From JAVKFY01 sp040223615 (GTDB lineage Bacteria; Pseudomonadota; Alphaproteobacteria; GCA-2731375), in NCBI GenBank assembly GCA_040223615.1, contig JAVKFY010000037.1, positions 1-64,000 on the forward strand: DNA of 64,000 nucleotides. The letters are read 5' to 3'. The notes beneath the pieces are model-generated. The model did not search any database, was not told where the DNA came from, and was given only the letters and a program-made list of their open reading frames with translations. Below, piece after piece: positions 11,511 to 20,222 of this stretch; position 1 is the stretch's first letter, and each line of letters begins with the position of its first letter. The position numbers were made by a program, and so were the translations under genes.

Positions 11511-11602
11511 TCACTGGGGGGAGCCGAGGTCGGCTGAGAGGTCCCGTTCGCGGGACGACCCCTGGAACCTGATCCGGTTGATACCGGCGTAGGGATCAGT
11601 GA
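11511..11602 (+). promoter_or_regulatory. TPP riboswitch (THI box)
   Basis: All the conserved blocks are present: GGGGGGAGCC, CTGAGAGGT, a GTCCCGTTCGCGGGAC hairpin, GACCCCTGGAACCTGATC and GATACCGGCGTAGGGA. The closing P1 stem is formed by TCACTG (11511-11516) and CAGTGA (11597-11602). The aptamer ends only a few bases before the first gene of the importer. A direct effect on ribosome access, rather than an extra terminator, is therefore likely when thiamine pyrophosphate binds. Confidence 0.96.
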
Positions 11603-11607
11603 GCTTG

Positions 11608-12384
11608 ATGTCTGATCGCCCGCCCCTCATTCCCGCTGAACCGCCTCGCGACGCTGGGCCGGATGCGCCTGGCGTCCGGCTGCGCGGCGCGCGGCTGGCC
11701 TATGGCGGCCGGGCGCTGTTCGATGGGCTCGACCTGGACCTGGTCGGCGGACAGATCACCGGGCTGCTGGGCCCGTCAGGTGTCGGCAAGAGCTCGCTGT
11801 TGCGGATGATCGCCCGCCTCGAACCCGATGGCGCCGCCGAGGTCCGCACCGACGACGACGCGGCGCTGACCGGCCAGATCGCGTTGATGGAACAATCCGA
11901 CCAGCTTCTGCCCTGGCTCAGCGTGCTCGACAACGTGCTGCTCGGCGCCCGCCTGCGCGGCGAACGGCCCGACCGCGCCCGTGCCCAGGCGCTGCTCGAC
12001 CGGGTCGGTCTCGGCGACCGCGCGACCGACCGGCCGGCGTCGCTGTCCGGCGGCATGCGACAGCGCGCAGCCCTGGCCCGGACCCTGATGGAAGACCGGC
12101 CCATCGTGTTGATGGACGAACCGTTCTCGTCTCTGGATGCGCTGACCCGGTTGCGATTGCAGGAACTGGCGGCGGAACTGCTGGCCGGTCGCACGGTGCT
12201 GGTGGTGACGCACGACCCGATGGAGGCGCTGCGGCTGGCGCACCGGGTATTCATCATGCGCGGCAGCCCGGCCCGGCTGGCGCTGGCCGCCGAACCGCCC
12301 GGCCTGCCGCCGCGCCGCGCCGACGATGCCGACCTGGCGCGCCAGTATGGCGAACTGTTGCGCCGGCTGGAGGCGTCCGCATGA
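11608..12384 (+). CDS. thiZ: ABC transporter ATP-binding protein, thiamine-pyrimidine uptake (ThiZ-like)
   Basis: This is the ATPase of an importer that context assigns to thiamine precursors, probably formyl-aminopyrimidine as for ThiXYZ. It shows Walker A GPSGVGKSS (about residue 55), the signature LSGGMRQRAALARTL, Walker B PIVLMDEPFSSLDA and the switch VVTHDP. The TPP riboswitch lies directly upstream. A GTG at 11599 is in frame but falls inside the riboswitch P1 stem, so the ATG at 11608 is preferred; neither has a strong Shine-Dalgarno. It overlaps the permease gene by ATGA. Confidence 0.88.
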   Translation: MSDRPPLIPAEPPRDAGPDAPGVRLRGARLAYGGRALFDGLDLDLVGGQITGLLGPSGVGKSSLLRMIARLEPDGAAEVRTDDDAALTGQIALMEQSDQLLPWLSVLDNVLLGARLRGERPDRARAQALLDRVGLGDRATDRPASLSGGMRQRAALARTLMEDRPIVLMDEPFSSLDALTRLRLQELAAELLAGRTVLVVTHDPMEALRLAHRVFIMRGSPARLALAAEPPGLPPRRADDADLARQYGELLRRLEASA

Positions 12385-13160
12385 TGTCTGCCGTACGCAT
12401 AGCGGTCACCGTTGCCGGCCTGCTGGCGCTATGGCAGGCACTGGTCTGGTTCAGCGACCTGCCGCCCTACATCCTGCCGCCGCCGAGCCTGGTGCTGACC
12501 CGGCTGGCCAGCGACCTGGCGCTGGTGGCGCGCCACGCCGGCATCACCTTGATCGAGATTGTGCTTGGCCTGTCGCTCGGTACCGCGCTGGGCGCGAGCG
12601 CCGCGCTGGCCATCTCGGCGACGCCGGCGCTACGACGCTGGCTGTTCCCGGTACTGGTGATCGCGCCGTCGATCCCGTTCTTCGCCCTGGCGCCGCTGCT
12701 GGTGCTGTGGCTGGGCTATGGGCTGGCCTCGAAGGTGGCGATGGCCGCGATCATCATCTTCTTCCCCGTCACCGCCGCCTTCCTTGACGGGCTGCGCCGG
12801 ACCGACCCGTCGTGGCTGCGCCTGGCGCGCGTGATGACCGACGGGTCGTCCAAGCCGCGCGCCGACTGGGCCGAGCTGCGCCACGTGCGGTTGCCGGCCG
12901 CCCTGCCCGCGCTCGGCTCCGGCCTGCGCGTCGCCGCCGCGGTGGCGCCGATCGGCGCCGTTGTCGGCGAGTGGGTCGGCTCCTCGGCCGGCCTCGGCTA
13001 CCTGATGCTGCACGCCAACGGGCGCATGCAGATCGACCTGCTGTTCGCCGCGCTTCTCACCTTGTCGGTGATCGGCGTGACCTTGTTCTTCGTCGTCGAC
13101 CGGGGCCTGCGCGCAGCCATGCCCTGGCAGGCGGACTCGCTTCCTGAGGAAAGGACCTGA
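12381..13160 (+). CDS. thiX: ABC transporter permease, thiamine-pyrimidine uptake (ThiX-like)
   Basis: The 259-residue inner-membrane protein has about six hydrophobic segments. The BPD-type loop facing the ATPase lies in LPAALPALGSGLRVAAAVAP, followed by GEWVGSSAGLGYLM, a pattern seen in the SsuC/TauC/ThiX group. Its ATG overlaps the thiZ stop. Together with thiZ and thiY it makes a complete three-gene importer under riboswitch control. Confidence 0.87.
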   Translation: MMSAVRIAVTVAGLLALWQALVWFSDLPPYILPPPSLVLTRLASDLALVARHAGITLIEIVLGLSLGTALGASAALAISATPALRRWLFPVLVIAPSIPFFALAPLLVLWLGYGLASKVAMAAIIIFFPVTAAFLDGLRRTDPSWLRLARVMTDGSSKPRADWAELRHVRLPAALPALGSGLRVAAAVAPIGAVVGEWVGSSAGLGYLMLHANGRMQIDLLFAALLTLSVIGVTLFFVVDRGLRAAMPWQADSLPEERT

Positions 13161-13163
13161 ACC

Positions 13164-14099
13164 TTGCGTATCGTTCTCGCCCTCGCTTTCGCCCTGTTGA
13201 CGCTGCCGGCGGCCGCCGCCGACAAGCTGACCGTGATCCTGGACTGGTTCGTGAACCCCGACCACGGCCCCTTGATCGTCGCCCAGGAACAAGGCTTCTT
13301 CGCCGCTCAAGGTCTCGAGGTGGAGCTGATCGCGCCGGCCGACCCGAACGACCCACCCAAGCTGGTTGCCGCCGGCAAGGCCGACCTCGCCGTCTCCTAC
13401 CAGCCGCAGCTTCACATTCAGGTCGACCAGGGCCTGCCGCTGGCGCGCGTCGCCACGCTGGTCGACACGCCGTTGAACGCCCTGGTGGTGCTGGCGGACG
13501 GACCGGTGAAGACCCTGACCGACCTGAAGGGCCGCAAGGTCGGCTATTCGGTCGGCGGTTTCGAGGACGCGCTACTCGGCGCCATGCTGGCCAAGGTCGG
13601 CCTGAAGCTCGACGACATCGAGCTGATCAACGTGAACTTCTCGCTGTCGCCGGCCATCGTCGCCGGCCAGGTCGACGCGGTGATCGGCGCCTTCCGCAAC
13701 TTCGAACTGAACCAGATGGACATCGTCGGCAAGCCGGGCCGCGCCTTCTACGTCGAGGAAGAAGGCGTACCGGCCTATGACGAGCTGATCGTGGTGGCGC
13801 ACAAGGACAAGCTCAACGACCCGCGCCTGGCGCGTTTCGTGGCGGCGATGGAACAGGGCGCGCAGTACCTGGTGAACCACCCGGCGGAGAGCTGGGCGCT
13901 GTTCATCCGCGGCCGCAAGGAACTCGACGACGAGCTCAACAAGCGAGCCTGGCGTGACACCCTGCCCCGCTTCGCCATGCGCCCGGCGGCGCTCGACCAC
14001 GGCCGCTATCATCGCTTCGCCGCGTTCCTGAAGGCGGCCGGGCTGGTGCAGACGACGCCCGCACTCGCCACATACGCCGTCGACCTCGGCGCCCGCTAG
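13164..14099 (+). CDS. thiY: Periplasmic substrate-binding protein, THI5/NMT1-like (ThiY-like)
   Basis: The 311-residue protein has a signal peptide (MRIVLALAFALLTLPAAAA) and the NMT1/THI5 fold. DKLTVILDWFVNPDHGPL at the mature N-terminus is characteristic of ThiY proteins that bind formyl-aminopyrimidine, a thiamine breakdown product. DLAVSYQPQL, KVGYSVGGFEDALL and the C-terminal PRFAMRP region also fit. The start is a TTG three bases after thiX, with GAGGAAAGG eight bases before it. Substrate identity is inferred from family and riboswitch. Confidence 0.88.
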   Translation: MRIVLALAFALLTLPAAAADKLTVILDWFVNPDHGPLIVAQEQGFFAAQGLEVELIAPADPNDPPKLVAAGKADLAVSYQPQLHIQVDQGLPLARVATLVDTPLNALVVLADGPVKTLTDLKGRKVGYSVGGFEDALLGAMLAKVGLKLDDIELINVNFSLSPAIVAGQVDAVIGAFRNFELNQMDIVGKPGRAFYVEEEGVPAYDELIVVAHKDKLNDPRLARFVAAMEQGAQYLVNHPAESWALFIRGRKELDDELNKRAWRDTLPRFAMRPAALDHGRYHRFAAFLKAAGLVQTTPALATYAVDLGAR

Positions 14100-14126
14100 C
14101 GAGCAATCAACCTGGGGCGAGGGCCA

Positions 14127-15272
14127 ATGCGGTTTTTGCTGTTCCTTGTCGCGTGCCTGATCGTCTACGGCTCGCTCTATCCGTTTCAATTCGACGCGAA
14201 CGGGTTCACGGCCGAAGCATTCGACGCCTTTCTGACGACCTGGACGGCACCGACACGGCGCGGCGACACCCTGGGCAACATCGCCCTGTTCATGCCGCTC
14301 GGCCTGATCGGCCAGGTCTGCCTGCCGCCGCGCGGCAGCGCCATGGCCCGCTTCGCCCTGCTGCTCGCGTCCGGCTTCGTGCTCGCCGCCGGTGTGCAGG
14401 TACTGCAGCTCTTTACGCCGGACCGCGATCCCGCCCTGGTCGATGTCACCTGGAACATGGTCGGGCTGGTGCTTGGCGCGGCGCCGGCCTTCCTGCCGCC
14501 GGTGCGCGCCCTGTTCGCCGGGCGAGGTCTCGTTGCAGAGGTGCTGGTACCGGTCCTGCTGCTGGCCTGCTGGTTCGGCAGCCTGCTGGTGCCGTTCGTA
14601 CCCAGCATCGACATGCAGCTCTGGAAGGACGGCCTGAAGCCGCTATTCCTGCGTCCGGAATTCGTCGTCGACCAGTTCGCCCGCGACATGCCGGCGTGGC
14701 TCGCCGCCGCGTGCCTGGGTGCGGTGGTCGTCGGCGAACGCTGGCTGCCGGTGAAGCTGGCGTTCGCCGCCGCCGCCGCGCTGGGACTCAAGGTCGTCAT
14801 CATCCGAAACACGATGGGGCTCACCGACGTCGTGGCTGCCGGCGTCGCAGTGCTGGCGTTAGTCGCCCTGGCGCGGTTGCCGCGCCGCGAACTCGCGGTC
14901 GCTGGCCTGCTGCTGCTGGGCTATCTTTACGTTGGCCTGAGTCCGTTCGAGACCAGGCCGGACTCGCCCGATTTCTCGTGGATCCCGTTCGGCGCCTCGC
15001 TGCGCGGTTCGATGATCAACAACGCCGCGGTTGTCGCCTATAAAGCTTTCTTCGCCGGCGCGCTGGTCTGGCTGCTGGTCCGCGCCGGCGCCGGCTACAT
15101 CGCAGCCGCCATCGTCGGCCTGCTGGCAACCGGCATCGTCGAAGTCGGCCAGCTCTTCGTCGGCGACGGCACGCCGGAGATCACCGACCCGCTGCTGGCA
15201 TTGGCCGCCGCGATCGTCATTGCCGTCATCAGCCCCAGCGCAAGCAAGTCAGCGCGCGCGACGCGCAAATGA
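14127..15272 (+). CDS. VanZ-like integral membrane protein
   Basis: The 381-residue protein has about ten hydrophobic segments. The first half carries a VanZ-like pattern: YGSLYPFQF, LGNIALFMPLGLIGQ, QLFTPDRDPALVDVTWNMVG. The second half repeats parts of it (YLYVGLSPFE, SWIPFGASL, VEVGQLFVGDGTPEITDPLLA), so it looks like an internal duplication. VanZ relatives have been linked to teicoplanin resistance and cell-envelope functions, but the role in Gram-negatives is unknown. It follows thiY by 27 bases on the same strand, though a thiamine role is not implied. Confidence 0.78.
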   Translation: MRFLLFLVACLIVYGSLYPFQFDANGFTAEAFDAFLTTWTAPTRRGDTLGNIALFMPLGLIGQVCLPPRGSAMARFALLLASGFVLAAGVQVLQLFTPDRDPALVDVTWNMVGLVLGAAPAFLPPVRALFAGRGLVAEVLVPVLLLACWFGSLLVPFVPSIDMQLWKDGLKPLFLRPEFVVDQFARDMPAWLAAACLGAVVVGERWLPVKLAFAAAAALGLKVVIIRNTMGLTDVVAAGVAVLALVALARLPRRELAVAGLLLLGYLYVGLSPFETRPDSPDFSWIPFGASLRGSMINNAAVVAYKAFFAGALVWLLVRAGAGYIAAAIVGLLATGIVEVGQLFVGDGTPEITDPLLALAAAIVIAVISPSASKSARATRK

Positions 15273-15305
15273 CGCCCGGCGCGCCGACCGTCTCGACCGC
15301 TCAGA

Positions 15306-15941
15306 TCACCGGGTGCTGCTCAGACGCTCGACCGCGGTGCGCAGATCGCTGCCGCGCGGCCCCAAGGGGGCGAACGTCACCCGGATCACTTCGTCTTCCA
15401 TTTCGATCCTGCGCACGCTGTCTATGACGTGGCTCACGAGCATGTCGCCAGCAACGTAGTCACCCAGAACGCGAATCGCGCGCAATACCATCCGCCCGCT
15501 GGCAACGTGGAGTTTGCCGAGACTAGCATCTTGAAGGCGAACGCCATCCTGCGGCATCAGCAGCGTCGCGCTGAAGTTCAAGTAGCGACCCAAGGGGTTG
15601 TCTGGCACCGGAAGCGGCAGCGTGAGAGAGCACCGAACGCCGCGTTCGGTGATGTCGGCGCTGGCCATCGCGCCCCGCACCGGTCGCGCCACGAAGGCAA
15701 GGATCGCGGCGATGTCGGCGTCCGAGGTGGTGAGCGAAGTCTCGTTGCCGTACGCCGTGAGAGCACGAAGGGTGCGCCGAGCTAATGCCTTGGCGCGCAC
15801 GACCTCGAACCCGCGCGCGGAACTGCCGTCGACAACGGCCGGTTGTCGTTGGATCGCCAGCGCGCTCACGATCATCACAATCGCCACGACAGCCAGCACA
15901 AGCGCGATTAGGACGAAGCACAGTCGCTTGATCAGCCGCAT
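15306..15941 (-). CDS. Membrane-anchored protein of unknown function
   Basis: The product starts MRLIKRLCFVLIALVLAV, one N-terminal membrane anchor, followed by an extracytoplasmic beta-rich domain of about 180 residues. I do not recognise the domain. The ATG at 15941 has GGAG seven bases upstream; an earlier ATG at 15974 would overlap the preceding gene and has no such site. It lies 16 bases downstream of the GMC oxidoreductase gene and is probably co-transcribed with it. Confidence 0.65.
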   Translation of the reverse strand: MRLIKRLCFVLIALVLAVVAIVMIVSALAIQRQPAVVDGSSARGFEVVRAKALARRTLRALTAYGNETSLTTSDADIAAILAFVARPVRGAMASADITERGVRCSLTLPLPVPDNPLGRYLNFSATLLMPQDGVRLQDASLGKLHVASGRMVLRAIRVLGDYVAGDMLVSHVIDSVRRIEMEDEVIRVTFAPLGPRGSDLRTAVERLSSTR

Positions 15942-15957
15942 CGCGAGGCTCCGGGGT

Positions 15958-17490
15958 TCAGGCGGTGGAGACACCGCGCCGCAGGCGGTCCGCCATGGCC
16001 TCGGCGATGGTGATCACGGTCAGGTGCGTGTTGGCGCGCACCGTGGTCGGGAACACCGAGGCGTCGATCACGAAGAGCCCGTCGAATCCGATCACGCGAC
16101 AGTCCGGGTCGACCACCGAGGTCGGCAGTTCCGGCGGCCCCATGCGGCAGGTGCTCGACGCGTGCTGCGCGTCGGACACGTTGGCCATCAGCCAGGCATC
16201 CAGGCTGATGTCGTCCGGATCGTGGTCCAGCGCCCAGCCGCTCTCCAGCAACGTCGCGTCCTCGCAGATGTCGCGCAGCGCCGGGTGCCGGCCGATCCGC
16301 AGCAGCCGCCGCGCACCGTCGCGCAGCCGCACCAGGTCGCGATCGTCGGCCAGCATGTTCTCGTCGATTACCGGGTCGAGCCGCGGGTCGCGCCCGGCCA
16401 GCCGCACCGTGCCCGCCGAGAAACTTTCGTAGACCGACACCGCCAGCCCACCCCACCACCGCATCGCCGGGTCGGCGGAACGTACGTTGCCGGCGATCAT
16501 GATCATGTCGTTGTCGCTGCCCATGCCCGAGGCATAGCGGATGCAGCAGGTGGTGTGCCGGTCGGTGTAGTGCTCGACCTGCCACTCCGGCTTCAGCCGG
16601 AACTGGATCGCGACCACCGGGTGATCCTGCAGGTTCTTGCCCACCGGCAGGTCGGCGACGACCTCGATCCCGTGCGCCTTGAGCCAGGCGGCCGGGCCGA
16701 TGCCGGAGCGTTGCAGGATCGGCGGCGTGTGGATGGCGCCGGCTGCAACGATGACGCGGGCGCCGCGGATCACCTCGCCGTCGATCTCGACACCGACCGC
16801 GCGGCGGCCCTCGAACACCAGCTTGTCGACGGTCGTTTCGGCCCGCACGTCGAGATTGTCGCGCTCGCGCGCACCGTCGAGATAAGCATTGGTGACCGCC
16901 ACGCGCTGGTCGCCGTCGCGGTTGATGGCATAGGGCGACACGCCGGTGGCGCCCGGCGCGTTGTGGTCGTCGGCCCAGCCGTAGCCGAGGTCGAGCGCGG
17001 CCTCGCGCACCGCCTTGTCGACGTTGCGCCATTGCGCCACCGGTTTGCGCCAGATCCGGATCGGGCCGTCGCTGCCGTGCTCCGGGCGCTCGCCGAAGTC
17101 GACGTCGGTCTCCAGCTTGTTCTCGTAGGTCTGGATCGAGGCGTGATCCCAGCCGGCGCAACCCTGCTCGGCCCAGCGGTCATAATCCTCCGGCACGCAA
17201 CGAATCGCGATCATGCCGTTGATCAGCGACGAGCCGCCGACGCCGCGCCCGCGCCACAGGATTCTTGGCTGCTGCGCCGCCGAGCGCTTCGCCAGCAGCG
17301 TCGGCCAGCGCCAGTCGTCGTCGTTGATGACCGGCAGCGGGTTCGCGAAGTTCATATGCGCCGGGGCGTCCTTCCAGGTCACGTCTTGCCCGGCTTCCAG
17401 AAGCAAGACGCGGTGGCCGCGATCCTCGCTCAGGCGCGCGGCGAGCACGCACCCGGCCGAACCCGCACCCACGATGATGGTGTCGTACAT
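15958..17490 (-). CDS. GMC family FAD-dependent oxidoreductase
   Basis: The 510-residue enzyme belongs to the glucose-methanol-choline group, which oxidises primary alcohols with FAD. The Rossmann motif IIVGAGSAGCVLAARL lies at residues 4-20. The GMC signature near RGRGVGGSSLINGMIAIR is next, then the second signature GAIHTPPILQRSGIG. The C-terminal catalytic region reads QHASSTCRMG and ANTHLTVI, with histidines at the expected active-site positions. It looks closest to choline or alcohol dehydrogenases of this family, but the substrate cannot be told. The gene is divergent from the crotonase gene. Confidence 0.92.
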   Translation of the reverse strand: MYDTIIVGAGSAGCVLAARLSEDRGHRVLLLEAGQDVTWKDAPAHMNFANPLPVINDDDWRWPTLLAKRSAAQQPRILWRGRGVGGSSLINGMIAIRCVPEDYDRWAEQGCAGWDHASIQTYENKLETDVDFGERPEHGSDGPIRIWRKPVAQWRNVDKAVREAALDLGYGWADDHNAPGATGVSPYAINRDGDQRVAVTNAYLDGARERDNLDVRAETTVDKLVFEGRRAVGVEIDGEVIRGARVIVAAGAIHTPPILQRSGIGPAAWLKAHGIEVVADLPVGKNLQDHPVVAIQFRLKPEWQVEHYTDRHTTCCIRYASGMGSDNDMIMIAGNVRSADPAMRWWGGLAVSVYESFSAGTVRLAGRDPRLDPVIDENMLADDRDLVRLRDGARRLLRIGRHPALRDICEDATLLESGWALDHDPDDISLDAWLMANVSDAQHASSTCRMGPPELPTSVVDPDCRVIGFDGLFVIDASVFPTTVRANTHLTVITIAEAMADRLRRGVSTA

Positions 17491-17554
17491 ATCCGCCCTA
17501 CCCCGATGCCCACGGCAGGCGATAGACTACCGCAAAAGCCCGGAGGTGACCGCC

Positions 17555-18340
17555 ATGACCGACGACGCCCTGCTGCTGAGCGAGCAGGACGAGCACGGGG
17601 TCCGCACGCTGACCTTGAACCGCCCGAAAGCCTACAACGCGCTAAGCCGGCCGTTGATGGCGGCGGTGAGCGCGGCGCTGGCAGAGGTGGCCGGCGACGC
17701 GTCGGTGCGCGTGCTGGTGATCGCCGGGTCGGGCAACGGCTTTTGCGCCGGCCACGACCTGCGCGAGGTGCGCGGCCTGAACAGCGACGACGAGCGTCGC
17801 GGCCTGCTGACCCAGTGCAGCGACATGATGCAGGCCATCGTCGCGCACCCGAAGCCGGTGATCGCCCAGGTGCACGGCGTCGCCTCGGCCGCCGGTTGCC
17901 AGCTCGTCGCCACCTGCGACCTGGCGATCGCCACCGACGACACCCGTTTCGCGACGCCGGGCGTGAATATCGGCCTGTTCTGCCACACGCCGCTGGTCGC
18001 GGTCGGTCGCAACGTTTCCCGCAAGCACGCGATGGAGATGGCGCTGACCGGCGAGGCGATGGACGCGGAGACGGCGCACCGCTTCGGCCTGATCAACCGC
18101 GCCGTCCCGGCCGACGACCTGCGCCAGGAGACGCTGGCTCTGGCGCATCAGATCGCCTCCAAGTCGTCCTACACCTTGCGCATCGGCAAGCAGGCGCTTT
18201 ACCGCCAGCTGGAGATGGAGCTGTCGGAGGCCTACGACTTCGCCTCCACGGTGATGCTGGAGAACCTGCTGGCGCACGACGCCGACGAGGGCATCGGCGC
18301 CTTCGTCGAGAAGCGTCAGCCCGAGTGGCGGGATCGATAG
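17555..18340 (+). CDS. Enoyl-CoA hydratase/isomerase family protein (ECHDC3-like)
   Basis: This 261-residue crotonase-fold protein has the oxyanion-hole regions NRPKAYNAL and GSGNGFCAGHDLREV, and HGVASAAGCQL. The segment FATPGVNIGLFCHTP is typical of the ECHDC3-type subgroup, where the position of a catalytic glutamate is a glycine or asparagine. A classical hydratase activity is therefore doubtful. The start has GGAGGTG eight bases upstream; the longer open frame is the shadow of the GMC gene. The CoA-binding gene begins two bases after its stop, and metY follows, suggesting an operon. Confidence 0.88.
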   Translation: MTDDALLLSEQDEHGVRTLTLNRPKAYNALSRPLMAAVSAALAEVAGDASVRVLVIAGSGNGFCAGHDLREVRGLNSDDERRGLLTQCSDMMQAIVAHPKPVIAQVHGVASAAGCQLVATCDLAIATDDTRFATPGVNIGLFCHTPLVAVGRNVSRKHAMEMALTGEAMDAETAHRFGLINRAVPADDLRQETLALAHQIASKSSYTLRIGKQALYRQLEMELSEAYDFASTVMLENLLAHDADEGIGAFVEKRQPEWRDR

Positions 18341-18342
18341 GC

Positions 18343-18840
18343 ATGCCGGACGATTTCGCCGCCCGGCACGCCGGCTACGACAACGCTCTGATCCGCCGCG
18401 TCCTGCGCGAGTGCAAGACCATTGCCATGGTCGGCGCGTCGGCGAACTGGAACCGGCCCTCCTACTTCGCGATGAAGTATCTGCAGGAAAAGGGGTTCAA
18501 GGTAATTCCGGTGAACCCGCGCGAGGCCGGCAAGGAGATCCTCGGCGAGACGGTCTACGCCGAGTTGAAGGACGTGCCCGACAAGGTCGACATGGTCGAC
18601 TGCTTCCGCGCCGCCGACGCCATTCCCGCGATCACCGACGTCGCCATCGAGATCGGCGCCAAGGTGCTGTGGATGCAGCTCGGCATCCGCCACGACGAAG
18701 CGGCGCAAAAGGCCGAGGCGGCTGGGCTGACGGTAATCATGAACCGATGTCCGAAGATCGAATACGGACGGCTTTCCGGCGAGATCGGCTGGATGGGCGT
18801 GCGTTCCAAAGTCATCAGCAGCAAGCGACGGACGGTATGA
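18343..18840 (+). CDS. CoA-binding domain protein (YccU-like)
   Basis: The 165-residue protein is a single Rossmann-type CoA-binding domain like E. coli YccU and the N-terminus of succinyl-CoA ligase alpha. It shows KTIAMVGASANWNRPSYF (about residues 27-44), KVIPVNP, VDMVDCFRAADAIP, VLWMQLGI and the end motif MNRCPKIEYGRL. The function of stand-alone members is unknown. It begins two bases after the crotonase stop and ends one base before the metY start; in many proteobacteria a YccU-like gene lies beside metY/metZ. Confidence 0.9.
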   Translation: MPDDFAARHAGYDNALIRRVLRECKTIAMVGASANWNRPSYFAMKYLQEKGFKVIPVNPREAGKEILGETVYAELKDVPDKVDMVDCFRAADAIPAITDVAIEIGAKVLWMQLGIRHDEAAQKAEAAGLTVIMNRCPKIEYGRLSGEIGWMGVRSKVISSKRRTV

Positions 18841-18841
18841 C

Positions 18842-20137
18842 ATGAGCGACCAGGAAGAACGCGCCTACGGCTTCGATACGCTCTCGGTGCACGCCGGCGC
18901 GGCACCGGATGCCGCCACCGGCGCGCGCGCGACGCCGATCTACCAGACCACGTCGTTCGTGTTCGACGATGTCGACCACGCCGCCTCGCTGTTCAACCTG
19001 CAGACCTTCGGCAACATCTATTCGCGCCTGACCAACCCAACCGTGTCGGTGCTGGAGGAGCGTGTCGCCACCCTGGAGGGCGGCACCGCGGGTCTGGCCA
19101 CCGCGTCGGGCCACGCCGCACAGTTGATCGCGTTCCACACGCTGATGGAGGCCGGCGACGAATTCGTCGCCGCGTCGAAGCTCTACGGCGGCTCGCTGAC
19201 CCAGTTCACCACCAGCTTCAAGAAATTCGGCTGGACCGCGCACATCGTCGATCCGGTCGACCCGGAGAATTTCGCCCGCGCGCTAACGCCGAAGTGCAAG
19301 GCGATCTTCGTGGAGAGCCTGGCCAACCCTGGCGGCGTGGTGGTCGACCTGGAGAAGGTGGCGAGAATCGCCAACGACGCCGGCGTGCCGCTGATCGTCG
19401 ACAACACCATGGCCTCGCCCTACCTGTGCCGGCCGTTCGAGTGGGGCGCCAACATCGTGGTGCACTCCGCCACCAAGTTCCTCGGTGGGCATGGCAACTC
19501 GATCGGCGGCGTGATCGTCGACGGCGGCAATTTCGACTGGGCGGCGCACGGTGACAAATACCCGACCATGACCCAGCCGACGCCGTCCTATCACGGCCTG
19601 CGCTTCGCCGAGACCTTCGGCGACTTCGGTTTCGCGGTGGCCTGCCGCGCCATCGGTCTGCGCGACCTCGGCCCGGCGATGTCGCCGTTCAACGCCTTCC
19701 TGATCCTGACCGGCACCGAGACCCTGTCGCTGCGCATGAAGAAGCACTGCGCCAACGCGCTGGAGGTGGCGAACTTCCTGCGCGCGCACCCGAAGGTCGA
19801 GTGGGTCAGCTATGCCGGCCTGACCAACGATCCGTTCTACGAGTTGGGCCAGAAGTACATGCCCGAGGGCGCCGGGTCGGTGTTCACCTTCGGCGTGAAG
19901 GGCGGTTTCGAGGCCGGCGTGAAGCTGGTCGAGGGCGTCGACATCTTCTCGCACCTGGCGAATATCGGCGACACCCGCAGCCTGATCATCCACCCGGCCT
20001 CGACCACGCACCGCCAGCTCAACGAGGAGCAGCTCGCCGCCGCCGGCGCCGGACCGGACGTGATCCGCCTGTCGGTCGGCATCGAGGACGCCGCCGATCT
20101 CAACGACGACCTCGACCGGGCCCTGAGCCGGACATGA
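18842..20137 (+). CDS. metY: O-acetylhomoserine aminocarboxypropyltransferase
   Basis: This PLP enzyme makes homocysteine from O-acetylhomoserine and sulfide, or works in methanethiol assimilation. The 431-residue length fits MetY rather than shorter cystathionine gamma-synthases. GFDTLSVHAGAAPD opens the fold; YSRLTNPTVSVLEERVATLEG binds substrate and PLP phosphate. The Schiff-base lysine lies in VVHSATKFLGGHG (about residue 211). The C-terminal IIHPASTTHRQLNEEQ and IRLSVGIED are also characteristic. It is the third gene of a likely operon. Confidence 0.94.
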   Translation: MSDQEERAYGFDTLSVHAGAAPDAATGARATPIYQTTSFVFDDVDHAASLFNLQTFGNIYSRLTNPTVSVLEERVATLEGGTAGLATASGHAAQLIAFHTLMEAGDEFVAASKLYGGSLTQFTTSFKKFGWTAHIVDPVDPENFARALTPKCKAIFVESLANPGGVVVDLEKVARIANDAGVPLIVDNTMASPYLCRPFEWGANIVVHSATKFLGGHGNSIGGVIVDGGNFDWAAHGDKYPTMTQPTPSYHGLRFAETFGDFGFAVACRAIGLRDLGPAMSPFNAFLILTGTETLSLRMKKHCANALEVANFLRAHPKVEWVSYAGLTNDPFYELGQKYMPEGAGSVFTFGVKGGFEAGVKLVEGVDIFSHLANIGDTRSLIIHPASTTHRQLNEEQLAAAGAGPDVIRLSVGIEDAADLNDDLDRALSRT

Positions 20138-20222
20138 GGGTACCTGCCCCTCGGTCATCCCGGCCGGAGCGCGCAGCGCGGAGCGCCGAGATCAGCGGTC
20201 TGCCGCGCGCATGTCGCCAGCC

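Noticed and set aside
15598..17500. Very long plus-strand frame running from the unknown gene to the CoA-binding gene
   Set aside because: Only its last 498 bases (18343-18840) encode a real protein; the rest is antisense to the GMC oxidoreductase.
20138..20210. GC-rich short repeat-like stretch (CGGCCGGAGCGCGCAGCGCG) before the cupin gene
   Set aside because: It looks like a small hairpin-forming spacer, but no second copy or defined arms could be seen.
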